From CAUPWF01 sp964367905 (GTDB lineage: Bacteria; Bacillota; Clostridia; Lachnospirales; Lachnospiraceae), in contig CAYIZP010000001.1 in NCBI GenBank assembly GCA_964367905.1, forward strand, positions 92,495-156,494: a stretch of 64,000 bases of DNA. The letters run 5' to 3'. The position numbers and the translations under genes are program-made. This document shows positions 35,110-44,630 of the stretch, in pieces; within the stretch, counting starts at the first letter, position 1, and each line of letters begins with the position of its first letter. The notes under the pieces are model-generated. The model ran no database searches. It saw only the letters and a program-made list of their open reading frames with translations, and was not told where the DNA came from.

Positions 35110-36630
35110 ATGGTAACTTCGACATTTTCAGGATTTTCAATGGGACAATTAGCGCTGATGGCGAGCCAAACAGCGATAGATATAACAGGACAGAACATAT
35201 CGAATATCAATACACCAGGATATACGAGGCAGACGCTAGATTTAGTGAGTATTACACCGAATGGACTTAGCCATGCGGCGAGCCATAATGAAAACAAGGT
35301 GGGACAGGGTGTTATGATGACGGGGGTGTCGCAAATTAGAGACCCTTACTTAGACATGCAATATCGCAATCAGATTGTAAAGGTTGGAACGGCTGATGCA
35401 ACAGATCAAGTACTGAAGAGCATCGGTGATATCTTCGATGAGTCTGTGACGGAAGGGATTCGTGTTGGATTAAACGAAGTAGTTACACAATTAAAGAACA
35501 TTGCAAATTCAGCGAATGCAGGTGATGAAAGTTTAGATACCTTAGTGCGTACATCGTTTGAGGTGTTGATTAACCAGATTCATCAAAATGCGAGCCAGTT
35601 AGAGGGCGTGGAAGAAGAACTTGTAGCGAAGATGGAGGACACATTGATTCCAAATGTGAACCAAATTCTAGAAGAGATTGCACAGTTGAATGAATCTATT
35701 AAAGTAAGTCAGGTTCTGGGGAATCCGGCTCTAGAACTACAAGATCAGAGAAATAGTTTATTAGATGATTTAGCAACTTATTTGCCGATAGATGTTTCTT
35801 ATACAGATACGCTTACAACTTTGAATGTACAAGAGATGAAGGTTACATTTAAGGATGAAAATGGAACGGAGCACACATTGATTGATGGAGTTGAGTTCGG
35901 CGAGTTTACTTTTTCATATGATGCAGCAACAGAGCAGTATGCGATGAACTTAGAAGACACAGCGGGAACGACAACGAATATCTCGAATCTAATGGGAGAT
36001 GGTGTATTTAAGGGCAACATGGATATGCTGAATAAATCAGGAGAGTTTGATGATCCACCGACAGATGTAAAAGGGATTGGGTTTTATGAGCAGTTGTTTG
36101 ATGCATTTGTGAACGAGTTAGCTACAAAATTAAATGAATTGAATGAACCGAATGATCCACTTTTTACAACTACAGGTGGTACAACTACAGATTTCACTGC
36201 AACCAATATAAAAATTTCGGATGGTTGGATGGATGGAACGACCTCATTGCTTTTATCGAAGGAAACAGATGCAGGTTCAACTGATTATAGCAATATCTTA
36301 TCTATGGTGAATGCTATCATTAGTGACGAAACGAGAATAACAGAAGGTGGGAATCTAATATATACGGGCACTATACAGGGGATTTATGATAGCATTCAGA
36401 ATATTCAATCCATTGAACGCAGTGCATCGTCAGTGATATTAAGCAGTCACGTTTCTGTATTAAATCAGATATCAGATTCAAAAGAATCTATATCAGGTGT
36501 AAGTTTAGATGAAGAGACGATGAATCTAATGAGATATCAGCAATCTTATGGTGCAGCGTCGAGACTTGTCACTACTTTAGATGAGATGCTAGATAAGTTG
36601 ATAAACGGAACGGGCGTCGTAGGTAGATAG
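35110..36630 (+). CDS. flgK: Hook-filament junction protein FlgK (HAP1)
   Basis: A 506-residue protein. N-terminal MASQTAIDITGQNISNINTPGYTRQ and a C-terminal helix with SISGVSLDEETMNLMRYQQSYGAASRLVTTLDEMLDKLING are diagnostic. It joins the hook to FlgL. AAGGAGGAAG precedes the ATG. Confidence 0.96.
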   Translation: MVTSTFSGFSMGQLALMASQTAIDITGQNISNINTPGYTRQTLDLVSITPNGLSHAASHNENKVGQGVMMTGVSQIRDPYLDMQYRNQIVKVGTADATDQVLKSIGDIFDESVTEGIRVGLNEVVTQLKNIANSANAGDESLDTLVRTSFEVLINQIHQNASQLEGVEEELVAKMEDTLIPNVNQILEEIAQLNESIKVSQVLGNPALELQDQRNSLLDDLATYLPIDVSYTDTLTTLNVQEMKVTFKDENGTEHTLIDGVEFGEFTFSYDAATEQYAMNLEDTAGTTTNISNLMGDGVFKGNMDMLNKSGEFDDPPTDVKGIGFYEQLFDAFVNELATKLNELNEPNDPLFTTTGGTTTDFTATNIKISDGWMDGTTSLLLSKETDAGSTDYSNILSMVNAIISDETRITEGGNLIYTGTIQGIYDSIQNIQSIERSASSVILSSHVSVLNQISDSKESISGVSLDEETMNLMRYQQSYGAASRLVTTLDEMLDKLINGTGVVGR

Positions 36631-36642
36631 GAGGAAGAATAA

Positions 36643-37650
36643 TTGCGTATTACTACTAATATGATAATGGGAAATTATCAAACAAACTTAAATTCTACAT
36701 TGAGTGGTCTTGATGCGTCGAGAACTCAAGTAGAAACAGGCAGAAGATTTATGGATGCCTATGAAGACCCAGCGGCAGCGGGGCAAGCAGTTGTTCTAGA
36801 TAATCGTTATGCGAGATCGAATGAATATCTGAGTGCTACGAAGGATGCTATAAGTTGGCAGGCTACGCAAGAGGATGTTTTGATGGAAGTGAATGACATC
36901 CTTAAGGAAGTGGATAATCGATATAGTATGGAGGCATTGAATGGTACCAATGCAGAAAATAGAGAAGTCTATGCTGCAACATTTCGTGAGATGCAAAAAT
37001 CTATGGTATATACACTGAATACGATGTATGGAAATGCATATGTAACAGGCGGAAATGATGCCTATGGTGATCCTCCATTTGCCTTGGACGAAGACACGGG
37101 AGTGGTGACTTATCGAGGAATTGATGTGAATAGTACAGATGCAGCGGATCAGGCAAAATTAGCAGAGTATGCAGCAGAAACTGCGTATGTAGACTTGGGA
37201 TTTGGTCTTACCTTTGATGGAGCAGGTGAGATTATACCTTCTAGTGCATTTGATTCATCTATGCCAGGGGTTGATGTTATGGGATATGGATTGGATGCTG
37301 CTGGTAATCCTAAGAATGCGATTTCCATCATGGGAGATATGGCAGATTTGTTAGAAACAGAGCCATTTGATTCAGAACAGTATAATGTGTTATGGGAGTC
37401 ACTAGGGAATAATGCAGATGATGTCCGAAACAGTTTGGCCGAGATTGGAACAAAGTCACAGTTGCTAGATGCGACGGAGCTCAGATTGGAGAATGAGGTT
37501 ATCAATATTCAAGAGCAGTATACGGATGAAGTAGGGATTGAAGCTACAGAGGCGATTACAAACTATTCTTATTCACAGTATGTGTATAACGCATCATTAA
37601 GAGTGGGTATGAGTATTCTTTCTCAATCATTATTAGATTTTCTTCAGTAA
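36643..37650 (+). CDS. flgL: Hook-filament junction protein FlgL (HAP3)
   Basis: A 335-residue flagellin-like protein with helical N- and C-termini (MRITTNMIMGNYQTNLNSTL; EAITNYSYSQYVYNASLRVGMSILSQSLLDFL). The start is the TTG at 36643, 7 nt after AGGAGG-like GAGGA. It should not be taken for the filament flagellin, because it follows flgK and lacks the flagellin C-terminal signature. Confidence 0.93.
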   Translation: MRITTNMIMGNYQTNLNSTLSGLDASRTQVETGRRFMDAYEDPAAAGQAVVLDNRYARSNEYLSATKDAISWQATQEDVLMEVNDILKEVDNRYSMEALNGTNAENREVYAATFREMQKSMVYTLNTMYGNAYVTGGNDAYGDPPFALDEDTGVVTYRGIDVNSTDAADQAKLAEYAAETAYVDLGFGLTFDGAGEIIPSSAFDSSMPGVDVMGYGLDAAGNPKNAISIMGDMADLLETEPFDSEQYNVLWESLGNNADDVRNSLAEIGTKSQLLDATELRLENEVINIQEQYTDEVGIEATEAITNYSYSQYVYNASLRVGMSILSQSLLDFLQ

Positions 37651-37674
37651 TAAAAGTTTAGGAGGTAGATAACA

Positions 37675-38292
37675 ATGGAACAATTGATTAAGATTACGAC
37701 CGTGCCGATTGAGTACGAGTTGAAGATGAATGATGCAAAGTTACAGCGGCGTTCGGGGACAGCGGAGCTAGAGATTAGTAGGGATCGTGGTGGAATTAAG
37801 ATTAAGAGTAGCCCAATCAAAGTGAATATTGATACATTTGAGGCTAGAAATTCCATATCACCGAGTGCAGCACGTTCGATTGCACAACTCCCAGATAAGG
37901 GAAGAGCAGCAGCATATCAAGCAACTGCTCAATTCGCAAAAGAAGGTAAGATGCTATTAAAGGCGAGATTGGGGGAGGGTGCGCAAGCATTGCATTCATT
38001 AGACACCCAGAGATCAGCACCACCATCGGCGGAATTTGGTTTGGGATTTACGCCGACTACAGGACCGGAAATCTCTTGGGTCGGACCTGAATTATCGATT
38101 CAATATGAGATGGATAAGTTGGTTTTCGATGCTAGAATTGATAAAGGTGACGTTGAATTTATCCCGGGTTCCATTGAACTATCCATTACACAACATCCTG
38201 ATTTGGTGATTGAATATGTAGGTGAGCCTATTTATGTACCAGCAAGGGCTTCTGAGGTCTTCACAGGTGTTGCGGTAGATACACAAGCTTAA
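37675..38292 (+). CDS. DUF6470 protein (YviE-like)
   Basis: A protein of 205 residues with no signal peptide. Beta-rich N- and C-terminal parts flank a central helical Ala-rich region. It matches YviE in both composition and position (flgL-yviE-fliW-csrA in Bacillus). The function is unknown. AGGAGG lies 8-9 nt before the ATG. Confidence 0.78.
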   Translation: MEQLIKITTVPIEYELKMNDAKLQRRSGTAELEISRDRGGIKIKSSPIKVNIDTFEARNSISPSAARSIAQLPDKGRAAAYQATAQFAKEGKMLLKARLGEGAQALHSLDTQRSAPPSAEFGLGFTPTTGPEISWVGPELSIQYEMDKLVFDARIDKGDVEFIPGSIELSITQHPDLVIEYVGEPIYVPARASEVFTGVAVDTQA

Positions 38293-38308
38293 TATATGAT
38301 GGTTGATA

Positions 38309-38336
38309 TTAGCATTTGATTTCGGTCAAATGCTAA
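38309..38336 (+). other. Hairpin upstream of fliW
   Basis: A perfect 11-bp stem (38309-38319 with 38326-38336) with a 6-nt TTTCGG loop, 30 nt before the fliW ATG. No U-run follows, so it is not a standard terminator. It may set the ratio of upstream to fliW-csrA transcripts. Confidence 0.5.
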
Positions 38337-38366
38337 ACTTAAATCAATAAGAAGGGAGTTACTTAT

Positions 38367-38798
38367 ATGAGTATGGGATTAGATAGTTCTTTGTATGACG
38401 AGGGGGATTTGATTATATTTCCTGATGGGTTATTTGGCTTTGAGGATAAGAAAAAGTTTCTTCCGATAACTGTGGAAGAGGATGAGAGATTTTTATATCT
38501 CTTGAGTGTAGAGGATGAGAATCTGTCATTTTTAGTGGCTAATCCATTTTTGCTAAATAAGTCGTATTCACCAGATATATTGGAAGAGGATTATAGCCGA
38601 TTGGAAGCAGATGATAGTGATTCCTTATCGGTATATACAATTTGTGCGCTGAAGGAGCGTCCAGAAGATAGCACGGTGAATCTAAAGTGTCCAATTGTAG
38701 TGAATGTGAAGTCGAGAAAAGCGATTCAAGTTATATTGCAATCGGATGAATATAAGTTTCGACATCTGTTAAAAGATTTTCATAATAAGGAGGTGTGA
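38367..38798 (+). CDS. fliW: Flagellar assembly factor FliW
   Basis: A 143-residue protein with the FliW pattern FPDGLFGFEDKKKFLPI near residues 17-33 and CPIVVNVKSRKAIQVILQSDEY near the C-terminus. It binds flagellin and CsrA alternately, tying flagellin mRNA translation to filament assembly. csrA follows after 1 nt. Confidence 0.95.
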   Translation: MSMGLDSSLYDEGDLIIFPDGLFGFEDKKKFLPITVEEDERFLYLLSVEDENLSFLVANPFLLNKSYSPDILEEDYSRLEADDSDSLSVYTICALKERPEDSTVNLKCPIVVNVKSRKAIQVILQSDEYKFRHLLKDFHNKEV

Positions 38799-38799
38799 T

Positions 38800-39024
38800 A
38801 TGCTTGTATTACAGAGAAAAAAAGGTCAGGCTATCATGCTAGGGGATGAGATTGAAATCTCTATTATGGATATCGGGGCGGATACGGTTAAATTGGCGAT
38901 TAATGCACCAGGAAATGTTAAGATATTGCGAGGAGAGCTTAAAGAGGCAGCAGAGATGAATCAAGAGGCTGTCGCAGGAAAAGCACAACTTCAAGCGATT
39001 AAAGAGAAATTAAAAAAGAAGTAG
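38800..39024 (+). CDS. csrA: Translational regulator CsrA
   Basis: A protein of 74 residues beginning MLVLQRKKGQAIMLGDEIEI, the CsrA core, which binds GGA motifs in the leader of flagellin mRNA. The flagellin gene that it would control is not in the window. The paired fliW-csrA order is typical of Firmicutes. Confidence 0.95.
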   Translation: MLVLQRKKGQAIMLGDEIEISIMDIGADTVKLAINAPGNVKILRGELKEAAEMNQEAVAGKAQLQAIKEKLKKK

Positions 39025-39056
39025 GTTGTCGTGGGAGACTGACCTACTCCTTTTTT
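39020..39056 (+). terminator. Intrinsic terminator after csrA
   Basis: AGTAGGT (39020-39026) pairs with ACCTACT (39042-39048), followed by CC and TTTTTT. It closes the flgM-csrA unit. A second hairpin at 39065-39096 (12 bp, one mismatch) lies before the end of the convergent chemoreceptor gene but has no U-run. Confidence 0.7.
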
Positions 39057-39111
39057 CGGTGTTTATTTGTGAGAGGATGGATGGCCCCTCACAAATCACG
39101 TTGCTGGCAAA

Positions 39112-40959
39112 TTAATATTTGTCGTCGTAACTACTATAATCGTTATTACTGCTGTAATCATTATAATTATTGTAGTCATCTTCACTATAGTTGCTGTAGT
39201 CGCTATAGTCTTCGCTAGTATATGTAGTATCTCCATCATATGCCGACATATAGTCATTGGCTGGAAGTTCTGAGTTTTTTAATTGGAATCCAGAAATTAA
39301 TTGTCTCATCAATGTAGCTTGGGATGATAATTCTTGACTTGCTGCTGCGCTCTGCTCGCTAGTTGCGGAGTTGGCATGTACGATTCCGGATATCTGTTCT
39401 AAACCGACTGAAATCTGGTCAATCGCCTGTGCTTGATCATTGGTTGCTGTTGCAATTTCTTGTATCAAACCAGTGGAATTATTGGAACGATCCACAACAC
39501 TTAACAAGTTGTCGGCTGTTACCTTTGCTAAGGAAACTCCATCTTTTATAGCATTGATAGATGCTTGAATCAATAAGGTTGTATTATTCGCTGCCTCTGC
39601 TGATTTACCAGCTAGGTTTCGAACCTCCTCTGCTACAACGGCGAACCCTTTGCCTGCTGTTCCAGCTCTGGCGGCTTCGATTGCTGCATTTAGAGCTAGT
39701 ATATTCGTTTGGAATGCGATGTCTTCAATCGTTTTAATAATCTTGCTAATCTCTTTTGAAGTAGAATCAATCTGCTCCATAGAGTGCATCATGTTCTGCA
39801 TCTGTTCATTGCTAAATGTAATTGATTCAGCAGTCATAACTGACATTTCACTGACTTCTTTTGCATTCTGTGCATTCATACTAATTTGTCCAGAAATCTG
39901 TGAAGTAGCAGTTACTAAATCTTGAATAGAAGTAGCCTGTGTGGTAGAACCTTGTGCGAGGGACTGAGCACCCATAGACACTTGTGCGGATCCAGAAGAT
40001 ACTTGAGAAGCAGCACTGTTCACTTGTAATAAAGTATCATGAACTTTTCCAACAAAGGTGTCTAATGAAGTTGGTAACGCTGAAAAATCTCCGATATACA
40101 TCTCGCGGTTTGCGCTTGTATCAATTGCAAAATTTCCTTTTGATAATTCCAGTAGTTTATCGCTTAGGTCACGAATCATATTCTCTATAGAAGAAACAGT
40201 TTCTTTTAAATCGCTCGATAATTCACCCAATTCGTCTTTGGAATCATAATTGATCACCACATCTTTGAAACGACCTTGTGATAAGGCTTTTACCGATGCT
40301 TGTAGTTCGACAATCGGTGGTACGATTGTTTTTGCTAATATAAAGATGCATGAAAGTGTAAATAAAATACTTACAATACTAATTACAAGTAGAGCGATAA
40401 CAGTGTTTGCGCTATAGTTTTCAACTGTTGATGCAGAACTGGTAGCATTATCTGTTGCAAGCAGTTCGAGACTAGCCAATTGATCTTCAATCAACGTAAT
40501 ACTTGGTAGGTACTGGCTAGTATAGATACTCTCAGCCTCGTTGAAGTTTCCATCAATCATGGCATTTAAAATAAGGAGATTACTCTCGCTAGCTACTTCT
40601 AATTCGGTTGAAGCTGTAGCAAGCATTTGATCGAATTCTGAACTGAAACTAGTTGCCTGAATATTTGCTAAACTTGTACCAATACTCTCTACATGAGATT
40701 CGAATGAACCAAGGATTTCACTAGCTGCTGTCGCATCCTTTGTGATGAGTGAAGCACTCGTCTCTAAAGAAAGATGATCAAAGTTAGATAGCACATTGGT
40801 TAATTCATGTGTTATAGAAATATCATTCTCATTATAATCACCAAACAACTTATTCAAATGCTGTACACTTGTTATGGAGCAAAAGCTGCTAAATACTAAA
40901 ATAAGTGTGATGATTCCTAAATACACTGTCAGTTTATATTTGATTCTCAAATTTTTCAT
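39112..40959 (-). CDS. Methyl-accepting chemotaxis protein with Tyr-rich tail
   Basis: A 615-residue receptor. Membrane helices at about 9-31 and 184-210 flank an extracellular helical (four-helix-bundle type) sensor. A HAMP domain and the signalling coiled coil follow, with the conserved hairpin tip (AFQTNILALNAAIEAARAGTAGKGFAVVAEEVRNLA). The last 50 residues are almost only Tyr, Asp, Asn, Ser and Glu, and no NWETF-type tether is seen. The ATG ending at 40959 is preferred: the in-frame ATG at 40977 overlaps the GAGGAG ribosome site. Confidence 0.92.
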   Translation of the reverse strand: MKNLRIKYKLTVYLGIITLILVFSSFCSITSVQHLNKLFGDYNENDISITHELTNVLSNFDHLSLETSASLITKDATAASEILGSFESHVESIGTSLANIQATSFSSEFDQMLATASTELEVASESNLLILNAMIDGNFNEAESIYTSQYLPSITLIEDQLASLELLATDNATSSASTVENYSANTVIALLVISIVSILFTLSCIFILAKTIVPPIVELQASVKALSQGRFKDVVINYDSKDELGELSSDLKETVSSIENMIRDLSDKLLELSKGNFAIDTSANREMYIGDFSALPTSLDTFVGKVHDTLLQVNSAASQVSSGSAQVSMGAQSLAQGSTTQATSIQDLVTATSQISGQISMNAQNAKEVSEMSVMTAESITFSNEQMQNMMHSMEQIDSTSKEISKIIKTIEDIAFQTNILALNAAIEAARAGTAGKGFAVVAEEVRNLAGKSAEAANNTTLLIQASINAIKDGVSLAKVTADNLLSVVDRSNNSTGLIQEIATATNDQAQAIDQISVGLEQISGIVHANSATSEQSAAASQELSSQATLMRQLISGFQLKNSELPANDYMSAYDGDTTYTSEDYSDYSNYSEDDYNNYNDYSSNNDYSSYDDKY

Positions 40960-41018
40960 GATATTAAATCTCCTCATATAAAACGCGTTAAATAGAAATA
41001 GTAATTACTCATATGTCT

Positions 41019-41047
41019 ATTTTACAATAAAATGCGCGGAATGAAAA
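41019..41047 (-). promoter_or_regulatory. Sigma-A-like promoter for the chemoreceptor gene
   Basis: On the minus strand TTTTCA (41047-41042), 17 nt, then TAAAAT (41024-41019), 60 nt upstream of the start. Matches to consensus are 4 of 6 and 5 of 6. No sigma-28 element was seen. Confidence 0.4.
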
Positions 41048-41164
41048 CAAAAACTTTTAAAAATTCACAACATTTTTTTTGAATTTGGGATATAATAAAA
41101 ATAACCAAAAAAAAATGCATAACCACGGTAAAATTATCCATTTAGTAAAAAAGATAAAAAATTG

Positions 41165-41193
41165 TTTACAAGAAAATACAATCATGATAATAT
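41165..41193 (+). promoter_or_regulatory. adhE promoter with extended -10
   Basis: TTTACA (41165-41170), a 17-nt spacer, and TAATAT (41188-41193) with a TG one base upstream (41185-41186), about 55 nt before the adhE ATG. The Rex-like operator begins about 13 nt after the -10, at the expected transcript start. Confidence 0.55.
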
Positions 41194-41206
41194 GTCAGTG
41201 TAAAGG

Positions 41207-41224
41207 TTGTTAAAAAATTAACGA
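41207..41224 (+). promoter_or_regulatory. Rex operator upstream of adhE
   Basis: TTGTTAAAAAATTAACGA matches the Rex consensus TTGTTAANNNNTTAACAA at all but the last two informative positions. Rex represses fermentation genes when NAD+/NADH is high. The position just downstream of the -10 fits a roadblock-type repressor site. Confidence 0.8.
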
Positions 41225-41248
41225 ACAAATTAAGAGAGGTGTAGATTT

Positions 41249-43867
41249 ATGAAGAACAAGAAAGAAACACAAGCGACAGTCGCTACGGTAGAGCAGCTTA
41301 CTGTGCGCCTAAATCAGATTCGCGAGGCACAGGAGAAATTTGCTAGTTTTTCTCAGGAACAAGTAGATCAGATTTTTCAAGCAGCAGCGATGGCAGCGAA
41401 TAAGAGCCGTATTGCATTGGCTAAAATGGCTGTGGAAGAAACAGGAATGGGTATTGTTGAAGATAAGGTGATCAAGAACCATTACGCATCGGAATATATC
41501 TATAATAAATATAAGGACACAAAAACATGTGGAGAAATCTCACGAGATGATGCATTTGGAACCAGAGTAATCGCAGAGCCGATTGGTGTCATTGCAGCAG
41601 TTATCCCCACAACAAATCCAACATCGACAGCGATATTCAAGGCCTTGATTGCATTGAAGACAAGAAATGGTATTATCTTCAGTCCTCACCCAAGAGCAAA
41701 GGGTTGTACAGTAGAAGCAGCAAGAATTGTGCTTGAAGCAGCTGTTGCAGCTGGAGCGCCAGAAGGGATTATCGGATGGATAGATACACCATCTCTAGAA
41801 CTTACTAATGAAGTCATGAGAGCTTCTGATATCGTATTAGCAACAGGTGGTCCAGGTATGGTTAAAAATGCATACTCTTCTGGAAAGCCTGCACTAGGAG
41901 TTGGAGCGGGTAACGTACCAGCAATCTTCCATAAGACTTGTGATATCAAGATGGCAGTATCATCTGTTATTTTATCTAAGACATTTGATAATGGTGTAAT
42001 CTGTGCTAGTGAGCAATCAGTAGTAGTGGATGCAACAATCTATGATGAAGTGAAGAAGGAATTTGCTTTGAGAGGATGCCACATCTTGTCGAAAGATGAG
42101 ACAGAGAAGGTACGTAAAACAATTATTATTAATGGTGCATTGAATGCTAAAATTGTTGGACAGCCTGCCGCAAAAATCGCTGAGCTTGCAGGGATTAAAG
42201 TTCCAGAAAAGACAAAAATTCTAATCGGTGAAGTGACAAGTGTAGAATTAACAGAAGAATTTGCACATGAGAAATTATCACCAGTGTTGGCGATGTATAA
42301 ATATAAGAAGTTTGAAGAAGGTTTAGAGAAGGCAGATCGTCTAGTAAAAGATGGTGGTTATGGACATACAGCTTCAATCTTTATTAATACAAATATAGCA
42401 AAAGACGATATGAAGGCATTTGAGAACATGATGAAAGCTTGCCGTATCGTAGTAAATACACCATCTGCACACGGTGGAATTGGAGATTTATTTAACTTTG
42501 CACTTGCGCCATCATTGACATTAGGATGTGGAAGCTATGGTGGAAACTCTGTTTCGGAGAATGTCGGAGTAAAACATTTGTTAAATACAAAAACAGTAGC
42601 CGAAAGGAGAGAGAATATGTTGTGGTTGCGAACACCAGAAAAAGTATATTTCAAGAAAGGGTGCTTACCGATTGCTCTTGCAGAGTTGAAAGATGAATAT
42701 AAGAAGAAAAAGGTGTTTGTGGTTACTGATGAATTCTTATTTAAGAATGGATATTCTAAGCGCATCACTGATTTACTAGACGAAATGAATATTCAACATG
42801 TAACATTCTTCGAAGTAGAGCCAGACCCAACTCTAGCATGTGCGAAAAAAGGTGCAGAAGCTATGAGAGCATTTGAACCAGATTGTATCGTAGCACTAGG
42901 TGGTGGATCTGCAATGGATGCGGCTAAGATTATGTGGACTCTATATGAGTATCCAGAAGTAAATTTCATGGATTTAGCAATGCGTTTTATGGATATTAGA
43001 AAGAGAGTTTATGGATTCCCGAAACTCGGTATGAAGGCAAACTTCATTGCAATCCCAACGACTGCTGGTACAGGTAGTGAGGTAACTCCATTTGCTGTTA
43101 TCACAGATGAGAAGACAGGAATTAAATATCCATTGGCTGATTATGAATTGCTTCCAAATGTTGCAATCGTAGATGCAGACTTGATGATGGATATGCCAAA
43201 AGGATTAACAGCTGCATCAGGTATCGATGCCTTGACTCACTCACTAGAGGCATATGCATCTATGCTAGCAAGTGATTACACAGATGGTATGGCATTAAAA
43301 GCGTTGAAGATTATCTTTGAATATCTTCCAGCAGCTTACGAAAATGGACCTTCTGATGCAAAGGCACGCGAGAAGATGGCAGATGCATCAACACTTGCAG
43401 GTATGGCATTTGCAAATGCATTCCTAGGTATCTGCCACTCCATGGCACATAAATTAGGAGCAATGCACCATCTACCACACGGTGTTGCGAACGCACTATT
43501 GATTAATGAAGTGATTCGTTTTAATATGTCAGATAATCCAGTGAAAATGGGAGCATTCTCTCAATACCACTATCCAAAGACAGCAGAGCGTTATGCAGAA
43601 ATTGCTAGCTTCGTAGGTATCAGAGGAGCAAGTGACGAAGAAATGGTAGAAAAATTAATCCAAAAGATTGATGAATTGAAAGCAACAATCGGAATTAAAG
43701 GATCTATCAAAGAGTATGGAGTAGATGAGAAATATTTCTTAGACACATTGGATGAAATGGTAGAGCAAGCATTTGATGATCAGTGTACTGGTGCAAATCC
43801 ACGTTATCCATTGATGAGTGAGATGAAAGACATGTATCTAAAAGTTTACTATGGAGGGGAGAAATAA
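41249..43867 (+). CDS. adhE: Bifunctional aldehyde/alcohol dehydrogenase AdhE
   Basis: An 872-residue fusion that reduces acetyl-CoA to acetaldehyde and then ethanol, regenerating NAD+. Residues 1-440 are a CoA-acylating aldehyde dehydrogenase with nucleophile C252 (FDNGVICASEQ). Residues about 460-872 are an iron-dependent alcohol dehydrogenase with the NAD loop GGGSAMDAAK and metal ligands in HSMAHKLGAMHHLPHG. The length is normal. A Rex operator precedes it. It indicates mixed or ethanol fermentation in an anaerobe. Confidence 0.97.
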   Translation: MKNKKETQATVATVEQLTVRLNQIREAQEKFASFSQEQVDQIFQAAAMAANKSRIALAKMAVEETGMGIVEDKVIKNHYASEYIYNKYKDTKTCGEISRDDAFGTRVIAEPIGVIAAVIPTTNPTSTAIFKALIALKTRNGIIFSPHPRAKGCTVEAARIVLEAAVAAGAPEGIIGWIDTPSLELTNEVMRASDIVLATGGPGMVKNAYSSGKPALGVGAGNVPAIFHKTCDIKMAVSSVILSKTFDNGVICASEQSVVVDATIYDEVKKEFALRGCHILSKDETEKVRKTIIINGALNAKIVGQPAAKIAELAGIKVPEKTKILIGEVTSVELTEEFAHEKLSPVLAMYKYKKFEEGLEKADRLVKDGGYGHTASIFINTNIAKDDMKAFENMMKACRIVVNTPSAHGGIGDLFNFALAPSLTLGCGSYGGNSVSENVGVKHLLNTKTVAERRENMLWLRTPEKVYFKKGCLPIALAELKDEYKKKKVFVVTDEFLFKNGYSKRITDLLDEMNIQHVTFFEVEPDPTLACAKKGAEAMRAFEPDCIVALGGGSAMDAAKIMWTLYEYPEVNFMDLAMRFMDIRKRVYGFPKLGMKANFIAIPTTAGTGSEVTPFAVITDEKTGIKYPLADYELLPNVAIVDADLMMDMPKGLTAASGIDALTHSLEAYASMLASDYTDGMALKALKIIFEYLPAAYENGPSDAKAREKMADASTLAGMAFANAFLGICHSMAHKLGAMHHLPHGVANALLINEVIRFNMSDNPVKMGAFSQYHYPKTAERYAEIASFVGIRGASDEEMVEKLIQKIDELKATIGIKGSIKEYGVDEKYFLDTLDEMVEQAFDDQCTGANPRYPLMSEMKDMYLKVYYGGEK

Positions 43868-43869
43868 TC

Positions 43870-44619
43870 ATGAACAACGAAAATATTATTGCAAAGCGCA
43901 AAAATAAAACAATATACCGTGATGGCGATGTAGTTCTAAAGGTTTTTGACAACACATTTAAAACATCGGAGATACTAAATGAAGCACTCAACCAAGCAAG
44001 GGTCTACGAAGCAGGAATTGCAGTTCCAGAATTAAAGGAAGTGAAAAAGGTAGAAGACCAATGGGCATTGATTAGTGATTTTGTAGAAGGAAAGACTATG
44101 GCGGAGTTAATGGATGAAAATCCTGACAAGCTAGATGAGTACATCGAAATGTTTGTGGACATCCAAATGGAAATTCATGAAAAAACTGCACCACATCTCA
44201 ATAAATTACGTGAAAAAATGTCTATGAAAATCGGACAGACAGGTCTAGATGCGACAAATAGATATGAGTTACAGACAAGATTAGAAAGTACACCAAAACA
44301 TAAGAAAGTGTGCCATGGAGACTTCAATCCAAGTAATATCATTATCACACCAGATGGTGGACATTACGTAATCGACTGGTCACATGTAACACAAGGAAAT
44401 GCATCTGCTGATGTTGCTAGAAGCTACTTATTGTTCATGTTAGAAGGAAAAGAAACGATAGCAGAGAAATACCTTACAAAATTCTGCTTGAAGAGTGATA
44501 CAGCAAGACAATATGTACAAAAATGGATTCCGATTGTAGCGGCATCACAGCTAGTAAAAGGAAATGAAAACGAAAGAGAGTTCTTATTGAAACTCACTGA
44601 TGTAGTAGAATACGAATAA
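43870..44619 (+). CDS. APH-fold kinase (TIGR02172-like) co-transcribed with adhE
   Basis: A 249-residue aminoglycoside-phosphotransferase/choline-kinase-fold protein. ATP-binding lysine K24 lies in VVLKVF, the catalytic loop HGDFNPSN is at 149-156, and the metal-binding aspartate is in IDW (168-170). It starts 2 nt after adhE, so it should share Rex control. The substrate is unknown; TIGR02172 proteins are not known resistance enzymes. It is followed by a terminator-like hairpin. Confidence 0.75.
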   Translation: MNNENIIAKRKNKTIYRDGDVVLKVFDNTFKTSEILNEALNQARVYEAGIAVPELKEVKKVEDQWALISDFVEGKTMAELMDENPDKLDEYIEMFVDIQMEIHEKTAPHLNKLREKMSMKIGQTGLDATNRYELQTRLESTPKHKKVCHGDFNPSNIIITPDGGHYVIDWSHVTQGNASADVARSYLLFMLEGKETIAEKYLTKFCLKSDTARQYVQKWIPIVAASQLVKGNENEREFLLKLTDVVEYE

Positions 44620-44630
44620 ATTTGATTATT

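Noticed and set aside
36643..37650. FlgL as the filament flagellin
   Set aside because: Order flgK-flgL and length fit HAP3; the flagellin-specific C-terminal signature is absent.
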